This document shows positions 50,481-61,632 of a stretch of 64,000 bases of DNA, piece after piece; position 1 is the first letter of the stretch, and the number at the start of each line of letters is the position of its first letter. The position numbers and the translations under genes are program-made. This DNA comes from Lingula anatina. Its lineage: Eukaryota; Brachiopoda; Lingulata; Lingulida; Lingulidae. The DNA lies in NCBI RefSeq assembly GCF_001039355.2, contig NW_019776102.1:579306-643305 (forward strand), read 5' to 3'. The notes beneath the pieces were generated by a model that was given only the letters and a program-made list of their open reading frames with translations, was not told the origin of the DNA and made no database searches.

Positions 50481-52035
50481 AACAAAGAGAACAGGCCCTC
50501 TATTAATGCATTGTACTCTCTCCAATGTACTCATTCTAATTCATCACCTTCATGTATAGATTGCCATCATACATTCCTTATATAACTTATTATAAAGTAA
50601 CTTATTGATATTATGCTACATGTAAACATTGAAATCATGTATATTTATATTTATTTATATACCTGTTTGTACTGTTGTAGTTAGATGTAATTGTCTTTGT
50701 CTTTGATTGTACCTTATTTGTAAAGGTGTATCAATAAAGAATCTTTTTTGCCTTGAAAATGCCAAAATACAAATAAGTTAAAAATAATAAGAAGTAACAC
50801 AGTTTTCTTTTCATAGTGTTTGAAGTAGCAGTGCAAAAAGATTTTTGTCAATTTTGATGTAATATTACATAATAAATTACAGAATAATTATCACCAATTT
50901 TTGATTGACTATAAATAGCATGGGCATGTACAAAATTTGGTTACTATTCGGCTTTATGTCCATAAGAGCTCAGAGTCCCACAATGAATATGCCAACACCA
51001 TAAAAATGAATATTTCACTAAAATGTATAACTTCCAGAAAAAGAAGCCAATTAGACTGCTTTTCCAACTCAGGCTGCATTTTAGTCCTGTGTTTCTTTTT
51101 TGAAAGTTTGACAATCATAAGTAACATGGTTTTCCCATTATGGTCATAGAAGCAGCACCTAAAATTGTGTTTTCTTCTATTTTGATGCAATATTACATAA
51201 TGCTTAACAGCATGATGACCATCAATTTTTAATAATAAAATATTAGTATCATGGATATTCAGAAAATGTGACTAGCAAAGGTCTTCAGGTCTATGAAACT
51301 ACAGTCACACCTTGAAAATGCCAAAATGTAAACAAGACAGCAATGTTTTGAAATGGTTTTTTTTCCGTTTTTAACAATTTTTTAACATGAAACAAAATTA
51401 ACAGTTTACTGCCATTTTTATATGATCAACTAAGAAAATTGATGAGATGGGGAAAATATCAATACAACAGTGTTAAATGTCCAATTTTCTCCATTCTGAG
51501 ATTCTGAACATCATGAATGATTGAATCTGACAAACTGCAATGATATGAGTTTATTTCCATATTTGAAACTCTATCACATAATACACGATAACAAGTTTAC
51601 CATCATTTTTAAAAAATCAACTAACAATGTTGTACAGATGCAGGAAATGTAAAACAAACACTTTTACGTATCTTATTAGTTAAATAATGAGACTGTTAAC
51701 ATGCCTAAGAATTGAATCTGAGGAAATGTGAATAAACAGCATAACTTCTAAAATAATGGCCCGATAATGCTGATTTTCGAACTTGACCTGCGTTTTAGTG
51801 AGATTGATTACTCCTGTGAGTTTCATGACAACAGGCCTATTGTTTTTCCTTGAAATGTGTTAACAGTGTTGCATATAAGCTAAAAAGTGAAAAAACAGCA
51901 TAACTTCTATAATAATTGCCCAAACATGCTGATTTTCGAACTTGACCTGCGTTTCATGAATATTTATCAGCTCTGTAAATATAAAGCCAAAAAGTAAAAC
52001 TGTCTTCCACTTATCGTGTTAACAATGAAAGTGCA

Positions 52036-52085
52036 CGGCGACGGCGACGGCGACGGCGACATCGACGGCGACAGGAACGGCGACG
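52036..52085. repeat. (GGCGAC)n repeat
   Basis: Hexanucleotide repeat, strikingly GC-rich and CpG-rich in an AT-rich region. It lies inside the 51090-52260 repeat. Confidence 0.9.
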
Positions 52086-52106
52086 ACAGACGCAGGTGAT
52101 GGCAAT

Positions 52107-52134
52107 ATGTACAGACACATCTGTGTCTGTACAT
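52107..52134. repeat. 28-bp near-perfect palindrome
   Basis: Arms ATGTACAGACACA and TGTGTCTGTACAT are exact inverse complements around a TC centre. The right arm recurs at 53625-53637 at the end of the second repeat copy, so it probably marks an element terminus. Confidence 0.9.
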
Positions 52135-52850
52135 AAAAATGGTTGGACTTAGCTGACATTTTTAACTTGACCTGCATTTTATGAATATTAATCAATTTTG
52201 TAAGTTTAAAGACAATAGGTAAAGCGTTTTTTGGCTTAATGTGTTACCTCTGAAAGTGCACCAGGACTGCAGCAAGGTGTTCAGTTCACAAATATTATCT
52301 CCAGACTTGTTAATTAATTTGATTGGAGTCACTTGCTTGTGCACTCGACTCATTTTATGGCCTTACCTGTAATTATGTAGGTGCATTACAAAGGGTGACA
52401 ACAGATGCAGGAAATCGAAACCACAGAACACAAAGTATCAAACAAACAACGTCTTTATTTGTGCTGAGAACACTAAAGAGTCAGAAGTCATCTGCTTTAT
52501 CCCATTGTATCAAACAAAAAGTCATTCTTTGCACCGAGAATATTAATTAAAGAATCAACTCTGATGTCATCCATTTTATATCTGTATCATACAAACAACT
52601 GAGAACTCTAAAGGTACATTTTAAGGCCATCATATTTTTTCCTCCACTCCCATCCCACATCTCTTGTCATTGCAAAAGAAATGTGTATATATAAGCTGCT
52701 CTGAATAGGACATCTCTGAAGTTGTCTGGTCGATCCCCCTCGGCAACGTCAATTTCATACCAATCTACAATCACGACCCCACCCAGTCCTATGTTTCTTT
52801 CCTGTAAGTTTAAGAAGAGTAGGTTGCTTGGTTTTCTTTAATGGTCAGGA

Positions 52851-52862
52851 GGGGGGGGGGGG
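52851..52862. repeat. Poly-G tract
   Basis: Twelve consecutive G on the plus strand, followed by GTGTCC. Confidence 0.95.
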
Positions 52863-52969
52863 TGTCCAGAACAACAGGCCTTGGAATGGGAAGCCGACTT
52901 CCAGAAAAGTTAACCAATAAGACAGGTTTTAGTCCCGTTACTTTCCTGCAAGTTTGAGAAGAGTAGAGA

Positions 52970-53640
52970 AGAGTAAGTGACATGGTTTTTCTTTAATGGT
53001 CACTATGGAGGCAGTGCCAAAATAGGTTTTTTTCTTCAATTTTGATGCAATATTACATAAAGCTTAACAGCATAATGACCATCAATTTTTAATAATAAAA
53101 TGAAAGTAACTTGGATATTCAGAAAATGTTACTTGCAAAGGTCTTTAAGCTCATGGAAGTTCAAATGCCAATTTGTGAAAAATTAAACTTTCACAAAAAA
53201 CTGTATAACTTCAAGAAAAAGTAACCAATCGGACTACTTTTCCAACTGAAGCTGTATTTTAGTTCAAGGTTTCTTTCCTGTGAGTTAAGAAGAGTAAGAG
53301 TAAGAGATATTCAGAAAATGTGCCTAGCAAAGGTCTTCAAGCCCATGGAAGTTCAAAGTCAAAATGCCAAAATGTAAACAAGAGATAACTGTACTGAAAT
53401 GAATTTCCATTTTCAACACCTTTTTAACATACAACAAAATTATCAATTTACTATAATTTTTATATGATCAACTGACAAAATTGCTGATATAGGAAAAATA
53501 TCAAGAGAACAATTCTTAATGTCCAATTCGCTCCATTCTGAGATGCTGAACATAGTGAATGATTGAATCTGATAAACTGCAATGATATGAGTTTATTTCC
53601 ATTTTTGACACTTCTTTCTGTAGACTGTGTCTGTACATAA
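52970..53640 (+). repeat. Repeat complex, second long copy
   Basis: Same block order as 51090-51600, ending in TGTGTCTGTACAT, but without the GGCGAC run and without the left palindrome arm. A short extra partial copy of the GGATATTCAGAAAATG block is present at 53305-53370. Confidence 0.65.
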
Positions 53641-53749
53641 AAAATTGTATTTTCAAAATTTTGGATGAAGTGTCATCAAATTAATCATGTGAAATTATAT
53701 CAGGTCACAACTTCCAAATTGCCAAGTTTCAATCATATCGGGTATGGAT

Positions 53750-53751
<2 letters not shown>

Positions 53752-53787
<36 letters not shown>
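53752..53787. repeat. (TG)n microsatellite followed by poly-G
   Basis: About 36 bases of TG, then a GGGA and a 12-base G run at 53793-53804. Open frames of poly-Val-Cys and poly-Thr-His across it are artefacts. Confidence 0.97.
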
Positions 53788-53788
<1 letters not shown>

Positions 53789-54050
53789 GGGAGGGGGGGG
53801 GGGGAAAGAGAGGGAAAGGGATGCAAATTGACCAAGCAAGACATTAAGTACATTGAGCATATGGAAAATTGGCCAATCAACATAGTGGAAAATCTACTGA
53901 CAGGCCAGGAGCTGATAGGCAATAGATGGAGGTTAAATTACTCAAGTGGATGGGCAAGCTATGTTGTAAAGTTTGTCAATAAACAAATGAAGCCTATAAT
54001 GATCATGTCACTTGATTAAATGACAGAAAGGCACAAGTGGTCAACCATTA

Positions 54051-54345
54051 ATGGGTCAATGCAAATTCAGGGATGAGACTGCCCCCAGTGAAAAAGTCGG
54101 GAAGTATGGAATGGGGTCCAGGGGGCTGCCTGGGCCAGTGATCATTTTGGCTCTTAAAAATGTCGAGGAACTGCCCATAGTCAGGCCTACCCAACTACCA
54201 GACTCGGCACATAAGGGTCCTGAATTAACGGACCACAACGGACCACACTACCCGTTTTCAAGGTATGCGTCTGATAACATTTCGGAGTATCATACCCCAG
54301 AACAAATTTTGTAGGACGACTGCGCTTGGATGGGGGGANTAACAA
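54051..54345. other. GC-richer patch with an open frame, probable repeat fragment
   Basis: This stretch is clearly less AT-rich than its surroundings and carries an 87-codon plus-strand open frame (54051-54314, with GMGSRGLPGPVIILALKNVE in the middle) and a GTATGC donor at 54260. It also has an N at 54339. I suspect a fragment of an interspersed repeat or retrocopy. No family is recognised in any frame. Confidence 0.3.
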
Positions 54346-56953
54346 TGAGTAAGTACCACGAGTCTGAAGAAAAATGGTGACAATACTTGATTCCAAGTAA
54401 TGTGAATGGCTCCATTTCCTACTGCGGCATGCTTCCCAGAATGACTCCAACATATGCAAAAACAAGTAAATTACTCGAAAATGATGAAGGATGGCAAACA
54501 GTATAGAACTACTCTTGTCTGCATGGGTCCTATTCAAAATGACTTTGTAAAAAGATTTAGATATCATTCTCTGCACGAATGACACCATAGTCACTTGAAA
54601 CACATTAAAACAACCTCAAAACCCCAGGGGAAGGAAGGCATACCTATTATCACTGTAATGATACGTCTCTTGAGGACTGAGCTGGTGTGATGAGATGAAA
54701 GACTTCTAATCATAGAAAGTCTATCAAAGATAATGTCAGGACTTGTTAAGATGTTTCCATTTACACATAAGGCATGCCTGGACCAAATTGTCTTTATCAA
54801 ACCAAAATAAAAGAATTGGAATGATACTAGCTGTTGAATTGATTTCATTCCCTGGCCATTTTGCAGTACCTGGTAATAATACATTATCTTTTAAGATACA
54901 TTGTAAATGTATAAAAGAATATCAAACAAATGGTGGATAATAAGATATATACTCTTCAAATAAATTATTTACTTACTTGACAGACTAAAAGCAAACTATT
55001 GATAGATTTTTATCAATTGTGGAAAGAAAACTAGTTTCTAGTCTACCAGAAGTCATCGACAAAGCAAACCTTAAAGTTTCCTAAATTCTGCTTACCAATG
55101 GAAATGTTTAGTTGTAGCTAGGTTACTTCTCTAATTTTATATTAAAAATTATTAAGAACAGGAAGGCTTGAACTTACTGAACTTCATTTTTAAAACAAAA
55201 TGCTATATTAATCACATGAGGTTTGACTGCAATATGAAATCAGAATTGTTTTGGGATTACAATTTCGATGAAATCATCATTAATGCTGCAATTTAAATCT
55301 CACTTGATAACCCAAACACACCTGAGATTCAGGCAAGGTTGAGTTCAGTATCAGACAATCTTTATTTAAACTAACCAGAGTGAATAAAATCCCCAGCCCC
55401 AGCTCCATGCTGCAGCTCTGCCATTATCTAGCCCTAATACCATAAAATAACCATTCAACCGTTCAGCTTAATGGAGTCATTCTTTCTTTCTTCTCTAAGT
55501 ACACATGTATTACTGCATGTACTCTTTGCACATCCCAGAGCATTTGGTATTAATTGCTGCCTTGTGTCAGAACATCAAAGAGATCAATGTTTTCCTTTTT
55601 TTTCCTTTTGTTTCAGCAGATTTATTGTTGAACTCTCAGTGAATCCCGGCCATCTTCACTTTATAGGACAAGATTTCTAAAGCAGTGGAAAATTTGAAGA
55701 ATAATGAATTTTTCACTTCTCAACAAAGGGACAAGAAATAAACTAAAAAAGAAAATATCGTAAAAAAAGGAAAATATGCTGAGAGGATGAATCTTGCAAA
55801 GCAATCAAAGACCAGTATTAGTAAAGTTTGGCAACAGCAGGGGTGGGGGGAGGGTGATTGTATAGTAGGCACGCCTCATATAATACATAACTGAGGTACC
55901 AGTGCCTGATCTGTATATACTAGTATATATTACTATATGTAGCCACTCTCCTTAAATATATATATCTACTTTGTCTCAGGATCGCTATGGACAACGGACA
56001 TTAACCCAGTGGCTTTTTTTTTCATTTTTAGGCATCTTATCTCAGAGTTTTGGTTTTAAATTTTGACATTCTTTTCCTGACTGTACATGGCAGGTGCCTA
56101 GCTATAATCATATGCACCTTCAAACTATAATACAGGACTGCATGGATACAGAATTCTGTTTTGGCAATTTCTCAACTTTCCTGACCAACCTCACCAGTGT
56201 CAGTCTAGACCAGTCTAATCTAGACAAATTTCCATGGTTTTCGTGCCATATAACATGGTTCTGAAATGGCCTTTACAACTCCCTCGAATCCTTTGGCCAG
56301 ACCCTCAGCTCTGAGTGGGAACCATCTGGTTAACCCCAAGTTGCAAGACTGAGCTTTAAATCGAGTAAGATTCCATGAGTTTTGGAGAAAAGTGGTATCA
56401 GAAAAAAAAGGCAGACTATGGAGTGTATAGTGCGCCAATGAATAAAGGCTGACAGAATTCATCCACAGATATTTTTCTGGTTATTTTCTTGTGAGTTTTG
56501 TTTAATTAAACTGTAAATGTCACTTAATTCTGTACTGCTTTCTAAATGAAATTAATGCCTGGTATATATGGAGTTCCACCCTTGCCACTGAAAAGTTATC
56601 CCCACCACACATGGATTCCCACACAGTTTCTGATCTCATTTGTCAACAGGCTCAATTTCAGCAATATCGGATGATTTCAATTGACAATTCACGCTGACTC
56701 TAGAGATTAAAATGCATCCACCTTGCAGCTGGAACTGATCGAAGGTGTTTACCAGTGCTCAAATGCTACTTTTAAGTAGCACAGGAACATAATCCTTGTA
56801 ATCATGTTCATTATGAAAAAGCTACCATGCTGCTAAGCGCTTTCATCCAACTCATTAAGACTGATTGACTTTAAATCAAGTGCACATTGCATTTGTTCAT
56901 AGAAAGTAATGAGAGCAGTTACCTTCACTGTACAACTTATCTTAACTAAAACT
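54346..56953. other. Non-coding, no supported feature
   Basis: The open frames here (minus strand 54591-54884 and 56220-56462, plus strand 55471-55680) lack motifs and splice support. Confidence 0.45.
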
Positions 56954-57606
56954 GGGTTCCCATGCCTAGATCGATCCATCTGGATCAATCTAACTCCCTG
57001 GGGAGTCTCACTAAATTGCTGTTAACTAACACCCCATTTCCATAAATTTTTAGATCGATCTATCCCTGTGGGGAGTCTCACTAGATTACTGTCAGCTTGG
57101 CCGGCTTAAGCGTCTGTCCCGCCTACTAAAAGCTGTAAGGGGGTAATTAACTATGTGACTGCAATTTAGCCTGAACCCCCAGGGAGTTAGGTCGATCTAA
57201 AACTTAATCTTTAGATCGATCTAACACCCCATTCTCATAGATTAGATCGACCTACATTGGATCGACCTAACTCCCTGGGGGTTCACGCTAAATAGCTGTC
57301 AGCCGGGCGGACACGAAAGTTAATTACCCCTTACAGATTGTAGTAGGCGGGGACGGACACTTAAGGCGGATTATCTGACAGTAATCTAGTGAGACTCCCC
57401 GCGGTGATAGATCGATCTAAAAGTTGTGAGAACAGAGCCTAAATCTCTGGGAAAGCACCCTAAGAGGCTTAAATGTCAGTCACGCCTACCGAATCAGCCA
57501 GGGGGTAGAGATAATTACCCCCTAACAGCCGGTCAAGTTGACAGCAATTTAGTGAGACTCCCCAGGGAGATAGATCAATCCAAATATCTGTGAAAATGGT
57601 TCCTAA
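56954..57606. mobile_element. Nested fold-back repeat cluster
   Basis: About 650 bases built of inverted copies of the same modules: TAGATCGATCTA, GGGGAGTCTCACTA-ATT-CTGT, CGCCTACT, GGGGTAATTA and CCCAGGGAGTTAGGTCGATC. The outer ends are inverse to each other (GGGTTCCCATG at the left, CATTTTCACAG-type at the right end read in reverse). Inner copies at about 57040-57230 and 57235-57440 are also inverse to each other. This is the pattern of palindromic MITEs or fold-back elements nested in one another. It has no coding capacity and is GC-richer than the background. Confidence 0.75.
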
Positions 57607-58243
57607 GTTTCCAAATTAATTGATCTAGAACTGACTTAAAGATCGACATCAAATCACCCTTATTATCCCTTAGAGACAAAGACACTTGGAATTAATAATG
57701 TTCTTCTCTTAGGAAACTGAAAGGTTGATATGTTCCCTTCACCTAGGCCAAACGTAAATTTATGAACTCTCTGGGACCTTTTCAAGAGCTGCAAGCATTG
57801 AAATATAGCCTTGTATGGCTGTTACAGGGCAATGACTTTAACCAAAATTAATATTTACATTTACCTACTAGTACTTTGAATGTCACATTAAACAACCACA
57901 GTGGAAAATAAATCATTACTGCTCTCATGATAAAAATAACAATCTAATTTCTGAATCAGTTTGATTCAGACTATATATTGGAAGGAAAAACACTTTATGT
58001 AAATTTGTTTGGTGGAAAGCGGCACTGGCTTGAGGATAAATAATTTTGATATTATGACTAAGATCATTAATTATCAGCAATTTCAATCATTTTTTTAAAT
58101 TTAATGCCTTTCCGATTTATTCTGGAAGCTGGCAGATTAATAGTCACTATAAGCAAAGGTGTGGGTCCCAAGTGTTTGAGACAAAATTTCGATGCCTAAA
58201 TCATAGCTACAGTGTGTGAGGTCTTTAATCGATCATTACTTAC

Positions 58244-58326
58244 CACTTCGGTGCCCTGGATATGTCACTTAATTGGAATCCTGCTCCCTGTGCTTCATTC
58301 TTTGAGGGTTTCCACGAAATGACTGC
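58244..58326 (-). CDS. Exon-like segment, unidentified
   Basis: An 83-nt segment on the minus strand bounded by TGCTTACAG and a perfect GTAAGTAATG donor. Only one frame is open. It starts in phase 0 and reads AVISWKPSKNEAQGAGFQLS followed by DISRAPK. The peptide is protein-like; VISWKPS is reminiscent of a beta-sandwich (fibronectin III-like) strand but is too short to assign. It lies about 3 kb from the promoter-like region near 61.5 kb on the minus strand, so it could be an early exon of a divergently transcribed gene. That gene might be the sarcoglycan, although the peptide matches no vertebrate sarcoglycan segment I know. Confidence 0.4.
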
Positions 58327-58623
58327 CTGTAAGCATATCAGGGTGCTTTAAAGTATCAGATCAATTATACCTACCGTAAGATGTTTTCTGATTTGCCACT
58401 TTTTATTTCTATTTTTCACAAGCTGGCATGTTATTGGTCAAAACAAAAAGACTGAAGGTGATCACCAGGGATAGACTTAAGTCTCTTGACTTAGTGTAAA
58501 TGGTAGCAAAAAACAAATTTGGAGGAGAGTGGGGACTAGAAATATTAGTAGTCTAAAGATGCAGCGGGGCAATGAACATATTTTATGATCCAAGCCCATG
58601 GCCAGCAATTTCAATAGGAGCAT

Positions 58624-58752
58624 TCTTTTTCTAAAAAAAGCGGACCTTTTACAATGAAACCTTGGTGTTCCTAGATAAAATTTTACCCAGAAGGAACCTT
58701 ATCCCCGCAAAAAGGGGGATCCCAGAAACCCCTCTGGCTACAGGCCTGTGAT
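58624..58752 (+). repeat. Dispersed repeat, copy 2
   Basis: Shares CCTTTTACAATGAAACCTT, AAATTTTACC, AAAAAGGG and CTACAGGCCTG with 58971-59104 (offset about 346 bases) and more distantly with 8330-8405 and 59790-59862. Confidence 0.7.
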
Positions 58753-58970
58753 CAGGCTGACAGAATTACATGTAGTTGTTTTCTCACCAGTCCTGCAGCA
58801 TTGCAGTCTGTCGCACAAAAGCATGAATGAACCATATTTTGCATTTCACATTTCCATCTTAGATGACAAAAATTCACAGACTGTTTCACCTTATTGGCTA
58901 AAACCATACCCCCAAACCATGCAGATTCTTGCAAATTTTCTAGCCCCGTATGATGCCCAAAAGGGGGATT

Positions 58971-59104
58971 CTTCTTTCTGAAAAAGTGGGCCTTTTACAA
59001 TGAAACCTTTGTGTACCCAGGTCAAATTTTACCTTGGATGAACCTTTCCCTTACAAAAAGGGCTTTTTTTTCAAATCCCCGAACCCCCCTGTTACAGGCC
59101 TGAT
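58971..59104 (+). repeat. Dispersed repeat, copy 3
   Basis: Same-orientation copy of 58624-58752. Moderate divergence suggests an old local duplication or independent insertions. Confidence 0.7.
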
Positions 59105-59699
59105 ACCACACAGTGCTTTAATTTGCGTAACAGGCCATCTCCGCTAATCCCTTTCATTTCAATGTTTTACCTTTGAGGAGCATGCAATTACTTGAGAACT
59201 AATAAAATTAATTTACAGTTATGTATAGTTCTAATGATACAGACTGATGAAATAAGCCAAGATCAATTTGAAATCTAATTTAAGGCATTTTGTGTGATGT
59301 GATTTAATACATGACCAACAGAACTGTGTCAATGTCCTGCACACAACAAACACCATAAATGTATAACCACCCCAGGAGATTTACTTACAGCTCGATTACA
59401 ATATATTTGTTTGAGAAGCTAATATAACATAAATTCAACAATCTATACATATATATTACAGGGCCCAATAATCAGCAAAGGTTTTGACTTTAATGGAGGG
59501 ACTGAACTCAATCTTCCCTACATTATTATGTGTCCTGCTCTGAGCTTAAAAAATAAATTTAAAACCATAAACTCCTGCTAGGTCCAAAGTCTCTGTATTA
59601 ATTATCAAATTTGAATACCAGTCTTTTGAAAAATGCACCCCTTGTTGGTACATGGACATGTAATAACCACGTACATTTATTAACGAAGACAGAGGAGGT

Positions 59700-59714
59700 G
59701 GGGGGGGGGGGGGG
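59700..59714. repeat. Poly-G tract
   Basis: About 15 consecutive G. It gives a spurious poly-Pro open frame on the minus strand. Confidence 0.95.
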
Positions 59715-59789
59715 TCAGCAAGTTTGAACAAACTGCTCTCTTTGCCTGGTTTATGTCAGCTCTGGGCAAAATTCGATCTCTGTACACAG

Positions 59790-59862
59790 ACGTTTTATGG
59801 TAAAAGGTCCTCTTTTTCAGAAAAAGACCCCTCCATTTGAAATCGCTGGCTCTGGGCCTGAT
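59790..59862 (+). repeat. Dispersed repeat, copy 4
   Basis: TTTTATGGTAAAAGGTCC and CTTTTTCAGAAAAAG match the 8330-8405 copy. Ends in CTGGGCCTGATAG. Confidence 0.55.
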
Positions 59863-61074
59863 AGCTATTGCACTCTTTTAGAGTCTGACTTTGGCTCCGA
59901 TTCCATCACAGCCGTTCACTGAAACATTCATATACATTTATACCTATTGGTAATTTATCCTATGAACTGGTCCATTGATTGCAGCTCTGTTGCCATCCCC
60001 ATGGTATTACATGCTGCACTTAATCCATCTCGAAGTGTCCCCCAGGGAGTGGTAATCTGGAAAATGTGCCCAGAAACATGATTATAACACAACAATACTG
60101 TGTAGATTTTCAAGAGCATGATGATAATGATGAAAAAGTGGGTAATGCAAGCGAGGCCAGGCCTTTTCATATTACTGTTTAAAGGGCCAATCCACAGGAT
60201 CTTCCTGTCAAAATAAATACTTTGAGGTTCTCTCTTTGAAAATCCCCTACAGTCATATTTATGTCCTGTAAAGCTTCTTATATTTCCCCAATTTACTCTA
60301 AAGACAATTAATAAAACCCTTCAGATAAAAAATTATGATAGCTATATAGTGTACCTGCGTCGTTATTTCTACAGTGAGCCCCCTCGGGTAGCCATTGCCA
60401 ACTTGCGATATCTGTATAATATATGACACAGGGACAAAATACAAAACATCCCGCTACTTTCTTGTGTGAAAACGAGGCAATTCTCATGATGGCAGATCTT
60501 GTTTTAACTTACTTTGACTGGCCAGTCCTTTTAAACAAAAGTAATAAATCAAAAATTGAATAACAAATAGAATCCAATTGCAAGGGCAGCTAGGTCTAGC
60601 AATAATTTGCAAGAAGAAAATTGTTCTTAACCCCAGGAAAATTCATTTTGGTGGGAATATCTTATTAGTTACCCTTTAACCGATACCCAGTGGCAGAGCA
60701 ATGGTGATTAACAACTTAATATAAATGCATGTGTGTACCTTTGAAAGATTTTATATGGTAGGAGGGAGTTCATGAGGTGCGAAAATGTGTACTTGTGTCA
60801 AGAAAAGGTCCATTCTGAATCAAAAGCCAGGCTGCAGACCCCTATATCCATTTCATATGCTAGAACTACCAGCAGGCCAATACCTGAAGGGGCTACTCAG
60901 TATAAGGGTCCTACAACTACTTACATGTAACAAGGTAATATTAATAAGTTTTACTACTCCTAATTTTAGAATTTTTAAATAAGTGAATTTTGGTATCTAA
61001 TGTGGACATTAAACAAACAGCTTCACAGTAATTGTGACTAGTGTCATCAGACCTAACCCTTACCAAAATATTTG

Positions 61075-61230
61075 GCCTGCTGCAAATTTGCAGTGAATTT
61101 GCAGCAAATGTGCTGCAATATTGCTGCTATCTGCAATATTACTTGCAAATTTGCGTCAAATTTGCTGCAATATAGCTGCAAATTAGCAGCACTAATTTTT
61201 CTTGCCAACTCCTGCATACTTGTTGCTGCA
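61075..61230. repeat. Degenerate array of GCTGCAAATTTGCAG-type motifs
   Basis: About 155 bases filled with TTTGCAGCAAAT, CTGCAAATTTGC, TTGCTGCAATAT and similar words in both orientations. Because the core is itself nearly palindromic, both strands carry open frames (64 codons plus, 63 minus) rich in N-L-Q or A-A-N. These are repeat artefacts rather than genes. Confidence 0.75.
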
Positions 61231-61412
61231 AACTTAATTGTCATTTTGCTTAGGGAACCCCCTTAAATAATCCCTAAATGAAAATTCATTGCATTCACAT
61301 ATTATCCAGAACCCATCCATTCGTTCTAGAGGCAGAATGTTTTCAGAACAAGTTGAAAACATGAAATAACTTGAACTGATCATGGAAGTTTGATAAACTT
61401 CCCTGGACTGAG

Positions 61413-61535
61413 AGAACAGAGATGTGCGTCTCTCCCGCCGCCACCATTGGTCCTGATTGCGTTAGTTGAGCCAAAACTTCGCAGACGACGCAATATTCCG
61501 CGAAGCATCGCTTGAAAACAAAGATGGCTGGATGA
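61413..61535 (+). promoter_or_regulatory. CpG-rich promoter-like region upstream of the plus-strand gene
   Basis: This short region is much richer in CpG than its surroundings (CCCGCCGCCACC, GCAGACGACGC, CCGCGAAGCATCGC). It includes an inverted CCAAT box (ATTGGT at 61446-61451) and a YY1-type AAGATGGC at 61522-61529. It has no recognisable TATA box, fitting a housekeeping-type dispersed promoter. It may be bidirectional, since the nearest upstream minus-strand exon candidate is about 3 kb away. Confidence 0.5.
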
Positions 61536-61632
61536 AGCCACAAGGACAGCAGTCTCTGAAAAGAAAAAGGATTTGCATCGTGGTATCTTGTCCTTTGCGC
61601 TATTTCAGCTACGGGATTGGCATTTAACAGAG
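61520..61632 (+). other. Non-coding first exon (5' UTR) of the plus-strand gene
   Basis: Inferred exon ending at a GAG|GTGAGG donor (61632/61633). The 5' limit is a guess because no start site is defined by sequence. If transcription begins upstream of 61524, it carries two upstream open frames: ATG GCT GGA TGA (61524-61535) and, overlapping its stop, a 31-codon frame from the ATG at 61532 to the TAA at 61625-61627. Both would precede the main start codon at 62510. Confidence 0.45.

Larger units (their letters stand above)
51090..52260 (+). repeat. Repeat complex, long copy with GGCGAC run and palindrome
   Basis: This copy contains the TTTTGATGCAATAT block and continues with a block shared with 53420-53610 (TATATGATCAACT, CATTCTGAGAT, CTGCAATGATATGAGTTTAT). 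Then come three diverged units around TTCGAACTTGACCTGCGTTT (about 51741, 51900 and 52135), a (GGCGAC)n run at 52036-52085 and a near-perfect palindrome at 52107-52134. The shared order of blocks shows one composite element family inserted or duplicated at about 1.9 kb spacing. Confidence 0.65.

Noticed and set aside
53695-54019. Open frames with poly-Val-Cys or poly-Thr-His
   Set aside because: Artefacts of the TG microsatellite and following G run.
54187-54603. 138-codon minus-strand open frame, the longest but one in the window
   Set aside because: Crosses an N, has no motif or domain, and overlaps a GC-richer patch likely to be a repeat. Length alone is not enough.
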